64,000 nucleotides of DNA from Bacteroidales bacterium (GCA_016709865.1 JADJLX010000002.1:558001-622000), one strand, 5' to 3'. Shown: positions 7,272 through 15,936, counted from the first letter of the stretch. Numbers and translations are program-made. The notes: generated by a model not told the origin, from the letters alone.

Positions 7272-7610
7272 ATGCAGAGGTTTAATTTCATAGAAAAAGT
7301 CCCGCCGGTTTTAAGGAATAAATACATTCTGACAATAGCCATTTTTGTTGTGTGGCTGCTGCTTTTTGATTCCAACAACCTCATAGCCAGATATAAAGAA
7401 ATGAGGGAGTTACATAAACTAAAGATAGACAGGGAATATTATATCAATAAGATTGAAACTGACAAAAAGAAGCTTCATGAGTTAAAGACGGACAATCAGA
7501 ATCTCGAGAAATTTGCCAGAGAGCAATACCGTATGAAAAAGCCTGATGAAGACCTCTATATAATTCTAACACCTTCTGAAGACCGTAAGATTACAAGAAG
7601 GAATAACTAA
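7272..7610 (+). CDS. Septum formation initiator, FtsB/DivIC family
   Basis: 112 aa from the ATG at 7272 (a GTG one codon earlier is possible). A short cytoplasmic N-terminus is followed by one membrane segment (about residues 18-36), then a coiled coil rich in Lys and Glu with leucine spacing (40-90), ending in a conserved ARE.YRM.KP.EDLY stretch. This is the FtsB/DivIC architecture of a bitopic divisome protein that partners FtsL and FtsQ. The sequence TAGGTTTG at 7257-7264 could be its -7 element, which would give a very short leader. It converges on the glycosyltransferase gene with only 5 bases between. Confidence 0.85.
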   Translation: MQRFNFIEKVPPVLRNKYILTIAIFVVWLLLFDSNNLIARYKEMRELHKLKIDREYYINKIETDKKKLHELKTDNQNLEKFAREQYRMKKPDEDLYIILTPSEDRKITRRNN

Positions 7611-7615
7611 TCTGT

Positions 7616-8875
7616 TCAAACTGGTCTTTCCAGCTTTCTGAAATATTTCAGCAATTCAACCGGGTCCTCAGAATTACAGTTTGCACCAATTGTTTGGAGC
7701 AAGAGTGACGCAGAGACGACAACAGGTTGTTTTTCAAACAATTCAGGATGAACAAAATTAAGATACTTAACAATTCTGAACATATTAAACCAGCCGAAAA
7801 ACCTCTTTCTGAATGAATCCAGTCCCGATGTATTATTCTTAATCTCAGTTAGTTTATTTATCCATTCAACTTTATCCGAGAATCGTTTAATTCCTTCCGG
7901 CAGGTTATCAAAACAGTCTGTAAGCTCCTCTGCCTTACACCTGAAGAACTTTTCAGTCATGGCAAAATATGCTCTTAGTTCAGTAAACGACTCCATATTA
8001 TAAGTCATAACAACAGTACTTTCTTCCTTGGAGAGTTTCTCAATTGAAGCACCTGTGCCGAATGGAACCCTGAACGAAGGGCGCGGAGAAGGGTACACTG
8101 CAGTTGAATTAAGGCTGAAATAACCACCTGCAGGAACCAGTTTCTGGATAAAGTAGAAATCCTCACCAGCCTGTTTACGGTTCATTCCGCCTGCTTTAAT
8201 ATAAGGTAAGGCCCTGACAGCGATTGCTGAACCTACTGTATGAAAGATCCACGGAAATCCTGTGAAGGCAAGGCTCTGAAAATAGTATCTGAGATGCAGC
8301 TCATACTGTGCAATCGATTCATATACAGAACGGGGAAAATCATCTCCTTCCAGGGGATGCTCGAAATAAATTGAACAGGCTGATCTGTCCTTTCTTTTTA
8401 AGAATTCAGAATATACAGCTGTAAAATAGTTCTTAGCCACCAGACAGTCGGCATCAAGATTCAGAATAATGCCTTCAGGCCTGTCTATAGAATTAAACCG
8501 TCTGACAGCCTCATCCATTCCTGTTTTTCTGGCCAGCCCCACGCCCCAATCCTTTACTGATGAGTCGGCTGTGAAAGCAAAAAGCCGGAAGAAACAATCT
8601 GAATGTTCTTTCTTCCAGCTCTCTATGTCTGATATAGTTAATCTGTTGTTTTCGAGGCACTCTTCTGAAGCATCATTGGGTGCATTAACAACTATTATTA
8701 CTTCAACCTTACAGCCAGGCCTTTCACATAGAATAAGTGATTCAAGCAGTCTGACAATGTCCGGTTCATTATACGAAGGAACGACAACTATTATACCTGT
8801 CTGTTTATCAGGTACCTCATTAATTATCTGAGGGAATAATGCCCTCTCATTAAGCCAGGTCGAGGCAAAACCCAT
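7616..8875 (-). CDS. Family 2 (GT-A) glycosyltransferase
   Basis: 419 aa with a GT2-type N-terminal domain: VVPSYNEPD at 32-39 for nucleotide binding, the VVNAPND strand end at 62-68 and the metal-binding LDADC at 140-144. Residues after 160 carry EHPLEGDDFPRS and an acidic GEDFYF motif likely to act as the catalytic base region. No membrane segment is evident, so it probably acts on the inner face of the membrane or in the cytoplasm. The acceptor and donor sugars cannot be inferred. It starts 6 bases after the ompH-like gene and is likely co-transcribed with it, suggesting an envelope role. Confidence 0.8.
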   Translation of the reverse strand: MGFASTWLNERALFPQIINEVPDKQTGIIVVVPSYNEPDIVRLLESLILCERPGCKVEVIIVVNAPNDASEECLENNRLTISDIESWKKEHSDCFFRLFAFTADSSVKDWGVGLARKTGMDEAVRRFNSIDRPEGIILNLDADCLVAKNYFTAVYSEFLKRKDRSACSIYFEHPLEGDDFPRSVYESIAQYELHLRYYFQSLAFTGFPWIFHTVGSAIAVRALPYIKAGGMNRKQAGEDFYFIQKLVPAGGYFSLNSTAVYPSPRPSFRVPFGTGASIEKLSKEESTVVMTYNMESFTELRAYFAMTEKFFRCKAEELTDCFDNLPEGIKRFSDKVEWINKLTEIKNNTSGLDSFRKRFFGWFNMFRIVKYLNFVHPELFEKQPVVVSASLLLQTIGANCNSEDPVELLKYFRKLERPV

Positions 8876-8881
8876 ATGAAT

Positions 8882-9475
8882 TTATTTTTTCTCAGCCTGG
8901 TACTTAACGTTTATTGCATCAAGCACTTTCTGTGTAATATCCAATCCGCTGTCGCCGTAAAGTACAACACTTCCAAAGCTTTTACCAAGGATGAACTGGT
9001 AATTGTAAGTTGCTTTGTTTTCCTCAAGGAATGTTGTGATATACTCAAGAATCTGACGGTTCATAACCTGCTCCTCTTCCATAAGGTTTGACTGTAAATT
9101 ATCGCGGAGAGTAAGCAATTCCTGCTGCTGCTGAGTAAGTGCCTGCTCCATCTGAGCTGCTGTAGCTCTTGTTACCAATCCCTTGTTTACTTTATCCTGA
9201 TAATCCCTTACACCCTTTTCATACTGAGTTCCCTTCGAATTAAGCTCGGCTTCGGCACTCTTCTGCTTTGTAACAAGCTCTTCTCTTCTGTCGGCAAACA
9301 TATCAAACCGGAATATTACAGTATCGATATTGACATAAGCAATTCCTCCTGCTGGTAGCTCATTTACTGAGCCATCTGAAGTTTTACTTTTTTTATTTCC
9401 TGTAAAATGCAGAAAATAAAGACCGATAACTGCTAAAAAGAGAACAGCAAACAGAGCTATTGATAGATTCTTCAT
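8882..9475 (-). CDS. OmpH/Skp-like periplasmic chaperone with N-terminal anchor
   Basis: 197 aa. A hydrophobic segment at 5-22 is followed by a basic NKKSK stretch, so it may stay membrane anchored rather than being cleaved. The mature part begins IAYVNIDTVIFRFDMF, the OmpH start strand, then a long Gln/Glu-rich coiled coil (about 65-150), then FILGKSFGSVVLYGDSGLDITQKVL, which closes the Skp core. The family holds unfolded outer-membrane proteins. It is separate from the two ompH genes beside bamA. A -7 element lies at 9510-9517. Confidence 0.82.
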   Translation of the reverse strand: MKNLSIALFAVLFLAVIGLYFLHFTGNKKSKTSDGSVNELPAGGIAYVNIDTVIFRFDMFADRREELVTKQKSAEAELNSKGTQYEKGVRDYQDKVNKGLVTRATAAQMEQALTQQQQELLTLRDNLQSNLMEEEQVMNRQILEYITTFLEENKATYNYQFILGKSFGSVVLYGDSGLDITQKVLDAINVKYQAEKK

Positions 9476-9509
9476 TTAAATTGAATATTTGTTAAACATT
9501 AGTAAGGCG

Positions 9510-9517
9510 CAAATATA
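9510..9517 (-). promoter_or_regulatory. -7 promoter element for the ompH-glycosyltransferase pair
   Basis: The minus strand reads TATATTTG, a full match to TAnnTTTG, about 35 bases before the start codon at 9475. No convincing -33 TTTG was found at 19-20 bases. Confidence 0.5.
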
Positions 9518-9568
9518 AACAAATAAATAAATCAGACTAGCTAAAAGAAATAAAATTAGCATGTTGAC

Positions 9569-9660
9569 TTAAAGGCGAAAAGGCGTAGCGGCGTAAAGGC
9601 ATAAGGGCAAAACAGTCAGTGCCGTAAAGCCGTAACACCATAATGCCGTAATGCCTTTAG
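9569..9660. repeat. GCCGTAA-family intergenic repeat, partly palindromic
   Basis: Units such as GGCGTAAAGGC, GCCGTAAAGCCGTAAC and GCCGTAATGCC recur every 8-11 bases. The left part is rich in GGCGTAA and the right part in GCCGTAA, while the ends AAAGGC/GCCTTT are inverted, so the whole can fold. A related array in the other orientation lies at 19716-19768. It fills the gap between porP and the ompH-like gene. Confidence 0.7.
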
Positions 9661-9667
9661 AGTAATC

Positions 9668-10660
9668 CTAGAATTCGGGACATGGTATAGCTTTGAAACG
9701 CTTCCGTTGCTGTCCGATTGAGAGATTATTGAATTCGTAGATAAGGGAAATCTCATGCGCACCCGATGTTGAGCTTATCAGGTTAGATATTGTAAAATCG
9801 TAGCTATAACCAATCTGGAAAGCTTGTGTTTTTATACCAAGCAACCCGATTACTGCATCTCCGGCCTGTGATGTTATAAGCGGAATACCTCTGTACCACA
9901 AACCAAAAACGAGAGGATCTTTATAATAATACATTCCTATATCGGACTGTATGAATCTGCCCTGTTTCTGGAAGTTCATTGCGACAGAAAGTACTTCCTG
10001 CATCTTCTGCCTCAACCTTGTTTTTTTAAGTACCTGAACGCCTCCGTATAGATTGAATTTAACCGGAATAGTAGCTTCATCTCCATATAAAGATGTTTTA
10101 GGAGCGAGCAAATGATCGAGAGTAAATCCTGCCCAGATCCTTTCATTATAAACAAGAGCTGATGTGGCAAAATCGACATCTGCAACATGATCGAAAGGCG
10201 GAGGTGATATAGAAGGTGAAGTTCCGGTGCCGGTAATCTGACTTGGGAAGATCAGCTTATAGAAATTGAGGCCGAGATAATAGAATTTGAAATTGACACC
10301 AGGTCTGATATGCCATTCCCTGTTTATATTAAAATCGTAAGAATAGAGAAGTCCTATATTTGTTGTACTCAGGTCACCGGAGCCGGCTACGTCGTAATTT
10401 GCCAGTATACCAATACCTGAGTTGAAATTGGGCATTGCTTTCTCAAAGGAGACATTGTATGTATGAAACTTGCTGTTTGGAATTCCGGGCCACTGGTTTC
10501 TGAAGTTCAGAGCAAAACGATATTCCTCGGTAGCACCTGCAAAAGATGGGGATAAGTATAATTTATTAGCGTAAAATTGGGAGAATGTAGGATCCTGACC
10601 AAAAATATCTGTAATTATGATGAATGACAGTACGGTTAAATATATAATCCTCTTAACCAA
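9668..10660 (-). CDS. Type IX secretion outer-membrane protein, PorP/SprF family
   Basis: 330 aa with a signal peptide ending near FGQDPTF. The mature start DPTFSQFYANKLYLSPSFAGA is diagnostic of the PorP/SprF family, followed by the N-F-RNQWPG motif and alternating amphipathic strands ending in a barrel-like C-terminus. Family members are T9SS accessory barrels that handle cargo carrying the CHU_C (type B) C-terminal domain. The gene lies 195 bases downstream of exactly such a cargo-like protein and an ECF sigma factor on the same strand. This supports a dedicated cargo and partner pair, and SprF rather than core PorP is the better functional guess. Confidence 0.88.
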   Translation of the reverse strand: MVKRIIYLTVLSFIIITDIFGQDPTFSQFYANKLYLSPSFAGATEEYRFALNFRNQWPGIPNSKFHTYNVSFEKAMPNFNSGIGILANYDVAGSGDLSTTNIGLLYSYDFNINREWHIRPGVNFKFYYLGLNFYKLIFPSQITGTGTSPSISPPPFDHVADVDFATSALVYNERIWAGFTLDHLLAPKTSLYGDEATIPVKFNLYGGVQVLKKTRLRQKMQEVLSVAMNFQKQGRFIQSDIGMYYYKDPLVFGLWYRGIPLITSQAGDAVIGLLGIKTQAFQIGYSYDFTISNLISSTSGAHEISLIYEFNNLSIGQQRKRFKAIPCPEF

Positions 10661-10855
10661 GATCGGTCCCGTTAGTTTTACAAAGACGAAAATAGTGAAT
10701 TGAATTCAAAATTCCTTAGAAATCTTTGATTTTTATCTGCAAAGGGGCCTCATTCCATCAAGTTTTTAATAAACGAGTGAAATTGTTAGACTAATGATGT
10801 CTATTATTTGATGAATGAAAAACAATATAAACAGTCGCAGGTAATCTTTAACAAA

Positions 10856-12202
10856 TCAGTTCCTGAGTAATGTAACGTCACCCATTTTTACGAATGGTTC
10901 ACCATTGCGGAAATTGCCTCGTACTTTCCAGATATACACACCAGGGTTGGCTATCTGACCTTTATAATATCCATCCCAACCAATATTGACATCACTGCTT
11001 TCGAAAATCAGTATGCCAAATTTGCTGAATATCCTTAGCTGATAATCTGTTACACCTGAGGAAGTCGGATGAAATACCTGACCTGACTCATCACTCTTGT
11101 TCGAGTAGAATCCACCGGATGGGCCTTCAGCATTAGGAATAAATGCATTTGGAAAATTGATAAAATATTCAGATCCCGAGAATGCATTCATTACAATCAG
11201 GGAGTCGGAACACCCGAATTCTGAAGTTGCAACAAGTTTTACATTATAATTACTGAACCTGGAATATCTGTGAGTGGGTTCAAATAGTCCGGAAGTAGTT
11301 CCATCGCCAAAGGACCACTTATATTTTATTGCGTTGGCTGAATAATTCAGGAACCTGATCTCATCATCAGGAATTACTGCTTCTTCAGGAGTAATCTCAA
11401 AACGGGCCTGAGGTCTTGGATAAACATTAATTACAGTTGAAGAGGTTTCCTGAAGTTTGCCATCACGGAATAAGTTTAGAACAACTTTATATTCACCATC
11501 CAGATCAAAAATCCAGTCGGGGCTCTTTTTGTCTGAGTATCCTCCGTCACCAAAGTTCCAGCTGCAGGAGTCGAATGAACTGACAGCAACATTAAAATGC
11601 AGTTTCAGGGGTACACATCCGCTCAGAGCTGATACTTCAATAATTGCATCACCTTTTACCTTTCTGTCGAGTAACTTTTCAGATTCTGTGGAAGAATCAT
11701 TCAGGATATTATTTTTCGGAATTGAGTTAGAAATTCCTGCAGGAGCGATATTATCACCCTCTTTCTCCAAAACTTTCCTGTCAGCTATAACAACCGAATT
11801 AGTATTCTGCCGTGTCTTAACGCTATTTTCTCCGGCAATAACATTCTGCTGCTCCTTCTGGTCCCTGATTATAACTGAAGCTTCAGGCACATCAAAGACT
11901 TTAATACCGGAAACTTTTTCAGTTACGTCAGTGCCTGAAAGATTGTTTTGGGTGTTTGAGTTCCCTTTATCTGAAAAGAATAATATACCTGCTGTTAAAA
12001 CTGCAGCCATAATCCCGCCAAGATAGTAGGCATTGAACCTGGCAGGATTAAAACGTATGAATTCCCTTCGTGCCAGTTTGCGCATGAGCCTTGCATTTAC
12101 AGAGGGATCAGGAATTATCTCAGCGCCATCCAGTTTCCGCCTGAATAACTCCCTGACATTCATATCGTTCTTTTTTGTTTTCAACTTGTTAATTATATTC
12201 AA
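10856..12202 (-). CDS. Anti-sigma-like membrane protein with two PKD domains and a CHU_C C-terminus
   Basis: 448 aa (an ATG 13 codons later, at 12161-12163, is an alternative start). Residues 14-58 are basic and resemble the cytoplasmic head of Bacteroidota anti-sigma proteins (RRKLDGAEIIPDPSVNARLM). One membrane segment lies at 59-77, followed by a low-complexity linker to about 185. Two PKD domains follow, marked by WNFGDGG near 215 and WSFGDGT near 296. Residues 350-448 form a gliding-motility/CHU_C domain (FPNAFIPN, IFSKFGILIFES, WDGYYKGQIANPGVYIW). The gene starts 8 bases after an ECF sigma gene. Joining an anti-sigma-like head to a T9SS-type tail in one chain is unusual and suggests envelope-to-sigma signalling. 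That role is inferred. Confidence 0.75.
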   Translation of the reverse strand: MNIINKLKTKKNDMNVRELFRRKLDGAEIIPDPSVNARLMRKLARREFIRFNPARFNAYYLGGIMAAVLTAGILFFSDKGNSNTQNNLSGTDVTEKVSGIKVFDVPEASVIIRDQKEQQNVIAGENSVKTRQNTNSVVIADRKVLEKEGDNIAPAGISNSIPKNNILNDSSTESEKLLDRKVKGDAIIEVSALSGCVPLKLHFNVAVSSFDSCSWNFGDGGYSDKKSPDWIFDLDGEYKVVLNLFRDGKLQETSSTVINVYPRPQARFEITPEEAVIPDDEIRFLNYSANAIKYKWSFGDGTTSGLFEPTHRYSRFSNYNVKLVATSEFGCSDSLIVMNAFSGSEYFINFPNAFIPNAEGPSGGFYSNKSDESGQVFHPTSSGVTDYQLRIFSKFGILIFESSDVNIGWDGYYKGQIANPGVYIWKVRGNFRNGEPFVKMGDVTLLRN

Positions 12203-12210
12203 TAAAATCT

Positions 12211-12774
12211 CTAACCATTTTCTGTATAACTGCTCTTTAGTTTCCCCAGCTTCTCCAGTTTATCCCTTATTACAGCTTTTGCCCTGCTATACTGCGACTT
12301 GGAGGTGTTTGTATCGATCCCAAGTATCTCAGCTATCTCTTTGTGTTTATATCCTTCAACTGCATATAAGTTAAACACCATTCTGTATCCTGTTGGCAGC
12401 TCATTCAGCACTCTAAACAGTTCTTCAGAGGTGAAAAAGTCCTCCTCAAAACTTGTCACCCCTGTCTCAACCGACACATACTCCTCAATCTCAACGTGAT
12501 ATCTGTATTTGAGATTCTTATGATAATGAGTAATTGCGGTATTTACTGCCACCTTTCTCAACCAGCCTATGAAAGAACCTGTTCCTGAAAAATCCTTTAT
12601 GTTAAGGAATATTTTCAAAAAACTCTCCTGCAAAATATCTTCTGCCTCAGCTTTATCTGAAGCATACCTCAGACAAATTCCAAGAAGGAAACGGGAATAC
12701 TGATCGTACAGCACCTGTTGCGCCTTTCTCTCATGTCGGGCGCACCCTTCTATTATTTGCTGGTCGCTCATCAT
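12211..12774 (-). CDS. ECF RNA polymerase sigma factor (sigma-70 family)
   Basis: 187 aa. Sigma region 2 is clear (KAEAEDILQESFLKIFLNI, then GSFIGWLRKVAVNTAI) and region 4 shows LPTGYRMVFNLYAVEGYKHKEIAEILGI with TNTSKSQYSRAK as the recognition helix. No extra domains are present. The next gene downstream encodes a membrane protein with an anti-sigma-like head, so the pair is probably sigma and regulator. It resembles the second ECF factor in the window (57257-57790), especially around region 4, and the two may be paralogues with related promoter specificity. Confidence 0.9.
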   Translation of the reverse strand: MMSDQQIIEGCARHERKAQQVLYDQYSRFLLGICLRYASDKAEAEDILQESFLKIFLNIKDFSGTGSFIGWLRKVAVNTAITHYHKNLKYRYHVEIEEYVSVETGVTSFEEDFFTSEELFRVLNELPTGYRMVFNLYAVEGYKHKEIAEILGIDTNTSKSQYSRAKAVIRDKLEKLGKLKSSYTENG

Positions 12775-12946
12775 AAACTGAGGACATTTTTAAGACCTGC
12801 CATGTATATAAATGGTTGCATTATCTGATAAATTTCCTGAAAATAGAAAAAATCATGTTTATTATTATGGTTTACGAATGACAAAGGTCATTAAAAAATA
12901 TATTACGATCAGCTTAATTAGCATTTTAATTTTTGAAACTAAAATT

Positions 12947-13858
12947 ATGTTCAACAAACTCATTGTAGCTATATTGCCGTGGTTCCCGAAGAAGTTTATC
13001 TGGATCTTTTCAAAATCCTATATCTCAGGGGTAAATATTGAAGATGCCATGCGCGTTTCAAAAGAATATAACAGTAAGAACATAAAAGTGACCCTTGATG
13101 TTCTTGGTGAATTCATAAAAAATCTCGATGAAGCAGAGGCTAACAAGAAAGAGTATATGAATCTTATTGATGAAACATATCAAAATAAGATTGATGGCAA
13201 CATCTCACTTAAGCCTACAAGTTTTGGTTTGCTGCTCGATAAAGAGGTTTGCTACAGACATGTAAGGGAGCTTGTTGCAAAAGCTGCATCATATAACGGA
13301 TTTATCAGAATTGACATGGAGGATTCTCCATGCACTGATGACGAAATTTCGCTGTTCAGAAGACTCAAGGCTGAGTTTCCACCAAATGTAGGTCTTGTAC
13401 TCCAGGCATACCTTAAAAGGACCATGAAAGATATTGAGAGCATGATGGACCTCAATACTGAAGCAATACCTTTAAGCTTCAGGTTATGTAAGGGAATTTA
13501 TGTAGAGCCTGAAGAAATATCATATAAGAAATACGAAGAGATTAATCAGCATTATCTTGAAGATCTTGAATACATGCTGAAAAATAAGATCCATGTCGGA
13601 ATTGCCACACATGATAAACCTCTTGTGGAAGGAGCTTATACCCTTCTTAAAAAATATAATGTCCCGAAACATATGTATGAATTCCAGATGCTGTACGGGG
13701 TAACGCCAAAATTACGTGACAGCATAATTAATGAAGGACATGCAATGAGAATTTATGTACCATTCGGAAAACAATGGTATGGATACTCAACACGCAGGCT
13801 GAAGGAGAATCCAAGTATGGCAAGCCATATTATTAAGGCGATATTCTATAAGGGATAG
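12947..13858 (+). CDS. Proline dehydrogenase
   Basis: 303 aa from the ATG at 12947. The open frame reaches back to 12812, but those 45 residues do not look like the family. A monofunctional FAD-dependent proline dehydrogenase of TIM-barrel fold: KPTSFG near 90, IDMEDS, LQAYLKRT, FRLCKGIYVE, ATHD, YEFQMLYGV and the C-terminal YSTRRLKENP with the paired arginines that bind the substrate carboxylate. It converts proline to pyrroline-5-carboxylate, passing electrons to quinone. The dehydrogenase for the second step is not in the window. It stands alone between the divergent ECF sigma gene and a repeat-filled gap. Confidence 0.9.
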   Translation: MFNKLIVAILPWFPKKFIWIFSKSYISGVNIEDAMRVSKEYNSKNIKVTLDVLGEFIKNLDEAEANKKEYMNLIDETYQNKIDGNISLKPTSFGLLLDKEVCYRHVRELVAKAASYNGFIRIDMEDSPCTDDEISLFRRLKAEFPPNVGLVLQAYLKRTMKDIESMMDLNTEAIPLSFRLCKGIYVEPEEISYKKYEEINQHYLEDLEYMLKNKIHVGIATHDKPLVEGAYTLLKKYNVPKHMYEFQMLYGVTPKLRDSIINEGHAMRIYVPFGKQWYGYSTRRLKENPSMASHIIKAIFYKG

Positions 13859-13867
13859 TTTGGGTTA

Positions 13868-13936
13868 TAGAGCGTAAAGCGTAGAGCATAGAGCGTAGAG
13901 AGTAAAGCACAGAACATAGAGCAAAGAGCACAGGGC
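13868..13936. repeat. AGAGCGTAAAGCGTAGAGC short-period repeat
   Basis: Units of the form AGAGCGTAG, AGAGCATAG, AAAGCACAG and AGAGCAAAG follow each other about every 7-14 bases directly after the proline dehydrogenase stop. The reverse complement of the same unit is present at 62935-62974. Confidence 0.7.
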
Positions 13937-13975
13937 GAATGACAAAAAAATCACCTCTTCTCCACTTCTCCCCTT

Positions 13976-14692
13976 CTATTTTCTTTTTATTTGCTCCAGG
14001 TATCTTTTATTCAGATCCTCAAGTTCCTTTGGTGTAATCTCGGGTTTGTAAGCGGCTGGTTTTTCTGGTAGTCCTTTAAGAAGCATGTAGGCTGCTGGGA
14101 TAAGCATTAAAGGACTGATTCCAAGAATCCTGTCGGAAGGGATCCCTCCTTTTTCATAGGCATTAACTTTTTGTCTCTGCCTCAACATCTCATAGTTTGA
14201 ATCAGGGTCGCCGAGACTGCTGATACTATTTCTTCCGGCATAAGCAGAAACAGCCACATTATATTTGGCATTATCCATTGTTGCCGGAGTTTTGCTCGGA
14301 GCATTCATAATTTCTGATTTCAGGTTTGAAAACCTGGGAACAATAATAACCTCTCCAATGTCGAGCGTATCACTTTTCATATATACCCCGGCTATAAACT
14401 CTTTCCCCGACAGTGTGTCGCTGATGAAAAATGTAGTTGGTTTATAGCCCAGACTATTAAAAACAACTGTATCGCTCCTGTTTACGTGGAATGAGAATGT
14501 ACCGTCATTTCCGCTGACAGAAGAAAAAACCCTGTTGATTGTTATCTGTGAATTGATGATAGGTGAAAATGTACCGGCATCCATAACCACACCCTGAAAG
14601 AGTATTCTGATGCCGGTATTATTGTTCACCTGACTAAATCCGGAATTAATAATGAAACCAGCCAACAGAAATATCGTGAAAAGCCGTTTCAT
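13976..14692 (-). CDS. Exported protein with carboxypeptidase-regulatory-like domain
   Basis: 238 aa from the ATG at 14690-14692, which gives a clean signal peptide (KRLFTIFLLAGFIINSGFSQ). A start four codons earlier at 14704 is also possible. After cleavage comes a CarboxypepD_reg-like fold (FQGVVMDAGTFSPIINSQITIN, then GNDGTFSFHV and DTVVFNSLGY), as in the N-terminal plug-proximal domain of SusC-like proteins, but here no receptor follows. The rest is unassigned, with a moderately hydrophobic patch ISPLMLIPAAYMLL near 205 and a charged C-terminus. It begins just after the nitroreductase gene and probably shares its transcript. Confidence 0.72.
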   Translation of the reverse strand: MKRLFTIFLLAGFIINSGFSQVNNNTGIRILFQGVVMDAGTFSPIINSQITINRVFSSVSGNDGTFSFHVNRSDTVVFNSLGYKPTTFFISDTLSGKEFIAGVYMKSDTLDIGEVIIVPRFSNLKSEIMNAPSKTPATMDNAKYNVAVSAYAGRNSISSLGDPDSNYEMLRQRQKVNAYEKGGIPSDRILGISPLMLIPAAYMLLKGLPEKPAAYKPEITPKELEDLNKRYLEQIKRK

Positions 14693-14704
14693 TTCTAAAT
14701 TCAT

Positions 14705-15277
14705 TTATAACTTGATAATCAGATCCTTTAAGCTTCTTTTCGGTACATGGTGATTTCTGTTCTCATCTCTCCAGTATTTAACATCATTCTCCTTAATCTC
14801 CTCCAGAATGACATTCTCAACCGGTGTCCCAAGTGCAAGTATTAGCAGGATTTCGTACTTATCGGGCAATTCGATTTCAGCTCTTAGCTCCTCACGTTTG
14901 ATTGACTGGATCATGCATCCGCCTATCCCGGCTTCTGTGGCACCGAGCATGATACTCTGTGCAGCTATGCCGTGATCTATTCCGAAAATATCTGTTACAG
15001 ATTTGTCTCCGAGTATCAAAATATAGGCTGATGGCCTCTCTCCTTTTTCCGGGCCCGGCCATTCCGTAAGGTAACCGGCCCACGCAAGATAGGGAAACAC
15101 CTTGTTGCATTCTTCAGGAGTATTGTATATCAAATACTTAAGAGGCTGCCTGTTTGCACCTGAAGCGGAGAGACGTGCAAGATCAATTAATGACTCCAGA
15201 GTTTTTAATTCGATTTTTTTCGACTCATCAAAACGGCGACGGGAGCGGGTATTACTAATCAGGTCTTTAAGATTCAT
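14705..15277 (-). CDS. Nitroreductase family flavoprotein
   Basis: 190 aa, FMN-binding NAD(P)H-dependent reductase fold. The N-terminal RSRRRFDESK stretch and SASGANRQPLKYLIY correspond to the FMN phosphate-binding arginines and the S-x-x-N-x-Q-P motif. GATEAGIGGCMIQS and LALGTPVE are the usual later blocks. It is typical of small cytoplasmic members acting on quinones or nitro compounds; the substrate is unknown. It lies 24 bases after sodB and is followed directly by the exported protein gene, forming a three-gene run on the minus strand. The sodB neighbour hints at oxidative-stress use. Confidence 0.88.
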   Translation of the reverse strand: MNLKDLISNTRSRRRFDESKKIELKTLESLIDLARLSASGANRQPLKYLIYNTPEECNKVFPYLAWAGYLTEWPGPEKGERPSAYILILGDKSVTDIFGIDHGIAAQSIMLGATEAGIGGCMIQSIKREELRAEIELPDKYEILLILALGTPVENVILEEIKENDVKYWRDENRNHHVPKRSLKDLIIKL

Positions 15278-15301
15278 GCTTGAAATTTTATTACAGATCT
15301 A

Positions 15302-15877
15302 TTAATATCTTTTTGCTACGAGATCCCAATCAACAATTTCCCAGAAAGATTTGATATAATCAGGCCTTTTGTTTCTATAGTCGATATAATAAGCATGTTC
15401 CCATACATCGCAGGTAACAAGCGGCTTAAGACCTCTTCGCAGAGGATTTCCTGCATTTGATTCCTGAACAATCTGCAGGGTACCATCTTCTTTTTTAACA
15501 AGCCATGCCCATCCGGCTCCGAAAAGGGTTGCAGCTGATTTGTTAAACTGTTCCTTAAAAGCATCAAACGAACCAAATGAGCCGTTTATTGCATCTGCAA
15601 GCTCTCCTTTAGGTAGTCTCCTGCCGTCTTTTGAAAAAGATTCAAAGTAGAATGTATGGTTCCATACCTGGGCAGCATTATTAAAAATGCCTCCTTCAGC
15701 CTTTTTGATAATTGTCTCAAGATCAGCTTTTTCAAACTCAGTTCCCGGGATAAGCCCATTCAGGTTATTTACATAAGCCTGATGATGTTTGCCATAATGG
15801 TAGTCGAGTGTCTCCTCACTGATATGCGGAACCAGCGAGTTTAAATTGTACGGAAGTTTTGGTAGTTCAAATGCCAT
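15302..15877 (-). CDS. sodB: Superoxide dismutase, Fe/Mn family (Fe-type features)
   Basis: 191 aa cytoplasmic enzyme. Metal ligands are visible: His in [13 protein letters not shown], His in QVWNHTFYF, and Asp and His in [18 protein letters not shown]. The second-sphere Gln in NAAQVWNH on the N-terminal side, together with FGAGWAWLV, is the pattern of iron-preferring enzymes. Specificity cannot be proven by sequence. A perfect -7 element is at 15937-15944. Its presence fits an organism with oxygen-sensitive ferredoxin enzymes that meets occasional oxygen. Confidence 0.93.
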   Translation of the reverse strand: MAFELPKLPYNLNSLVPHISEETLDYHYGKHHQAYVNNLNGLIPGTEFEKADLETIIKKAEGGIFNNAAQVWNHTFYFESFSKDGRRLPKGELADAINGSFGSFDAFKEQFNKSAATLFGAGWAWLVKKEDGTLQIVQESNAGNPLRRGLKPLVTCDVWEHAYYIDYRNKRPDYIKSFWEIVDWDLVAKRY

Positions 15878-15936
15878 GATTTTTAATTTTTGAATGAATA
15901 CTTTTCATATTAAAACAACTAAGAAAAGCCTATGTT

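Noticed and set aside
9569..9660. tRNA or small RNA gene in the porP-ompH gap
   Set aside because: No TPsiC-like GTTCGA or acceptor stem could be found; the sequence is explained by short repeats.
11457..12026. 189-residue plus-strand frame opposite the PKD/CHU_C gene
   Set aside because: It lies entirely within the coding sequence of a recognised protein on the other strand and shows no domain or promoter.
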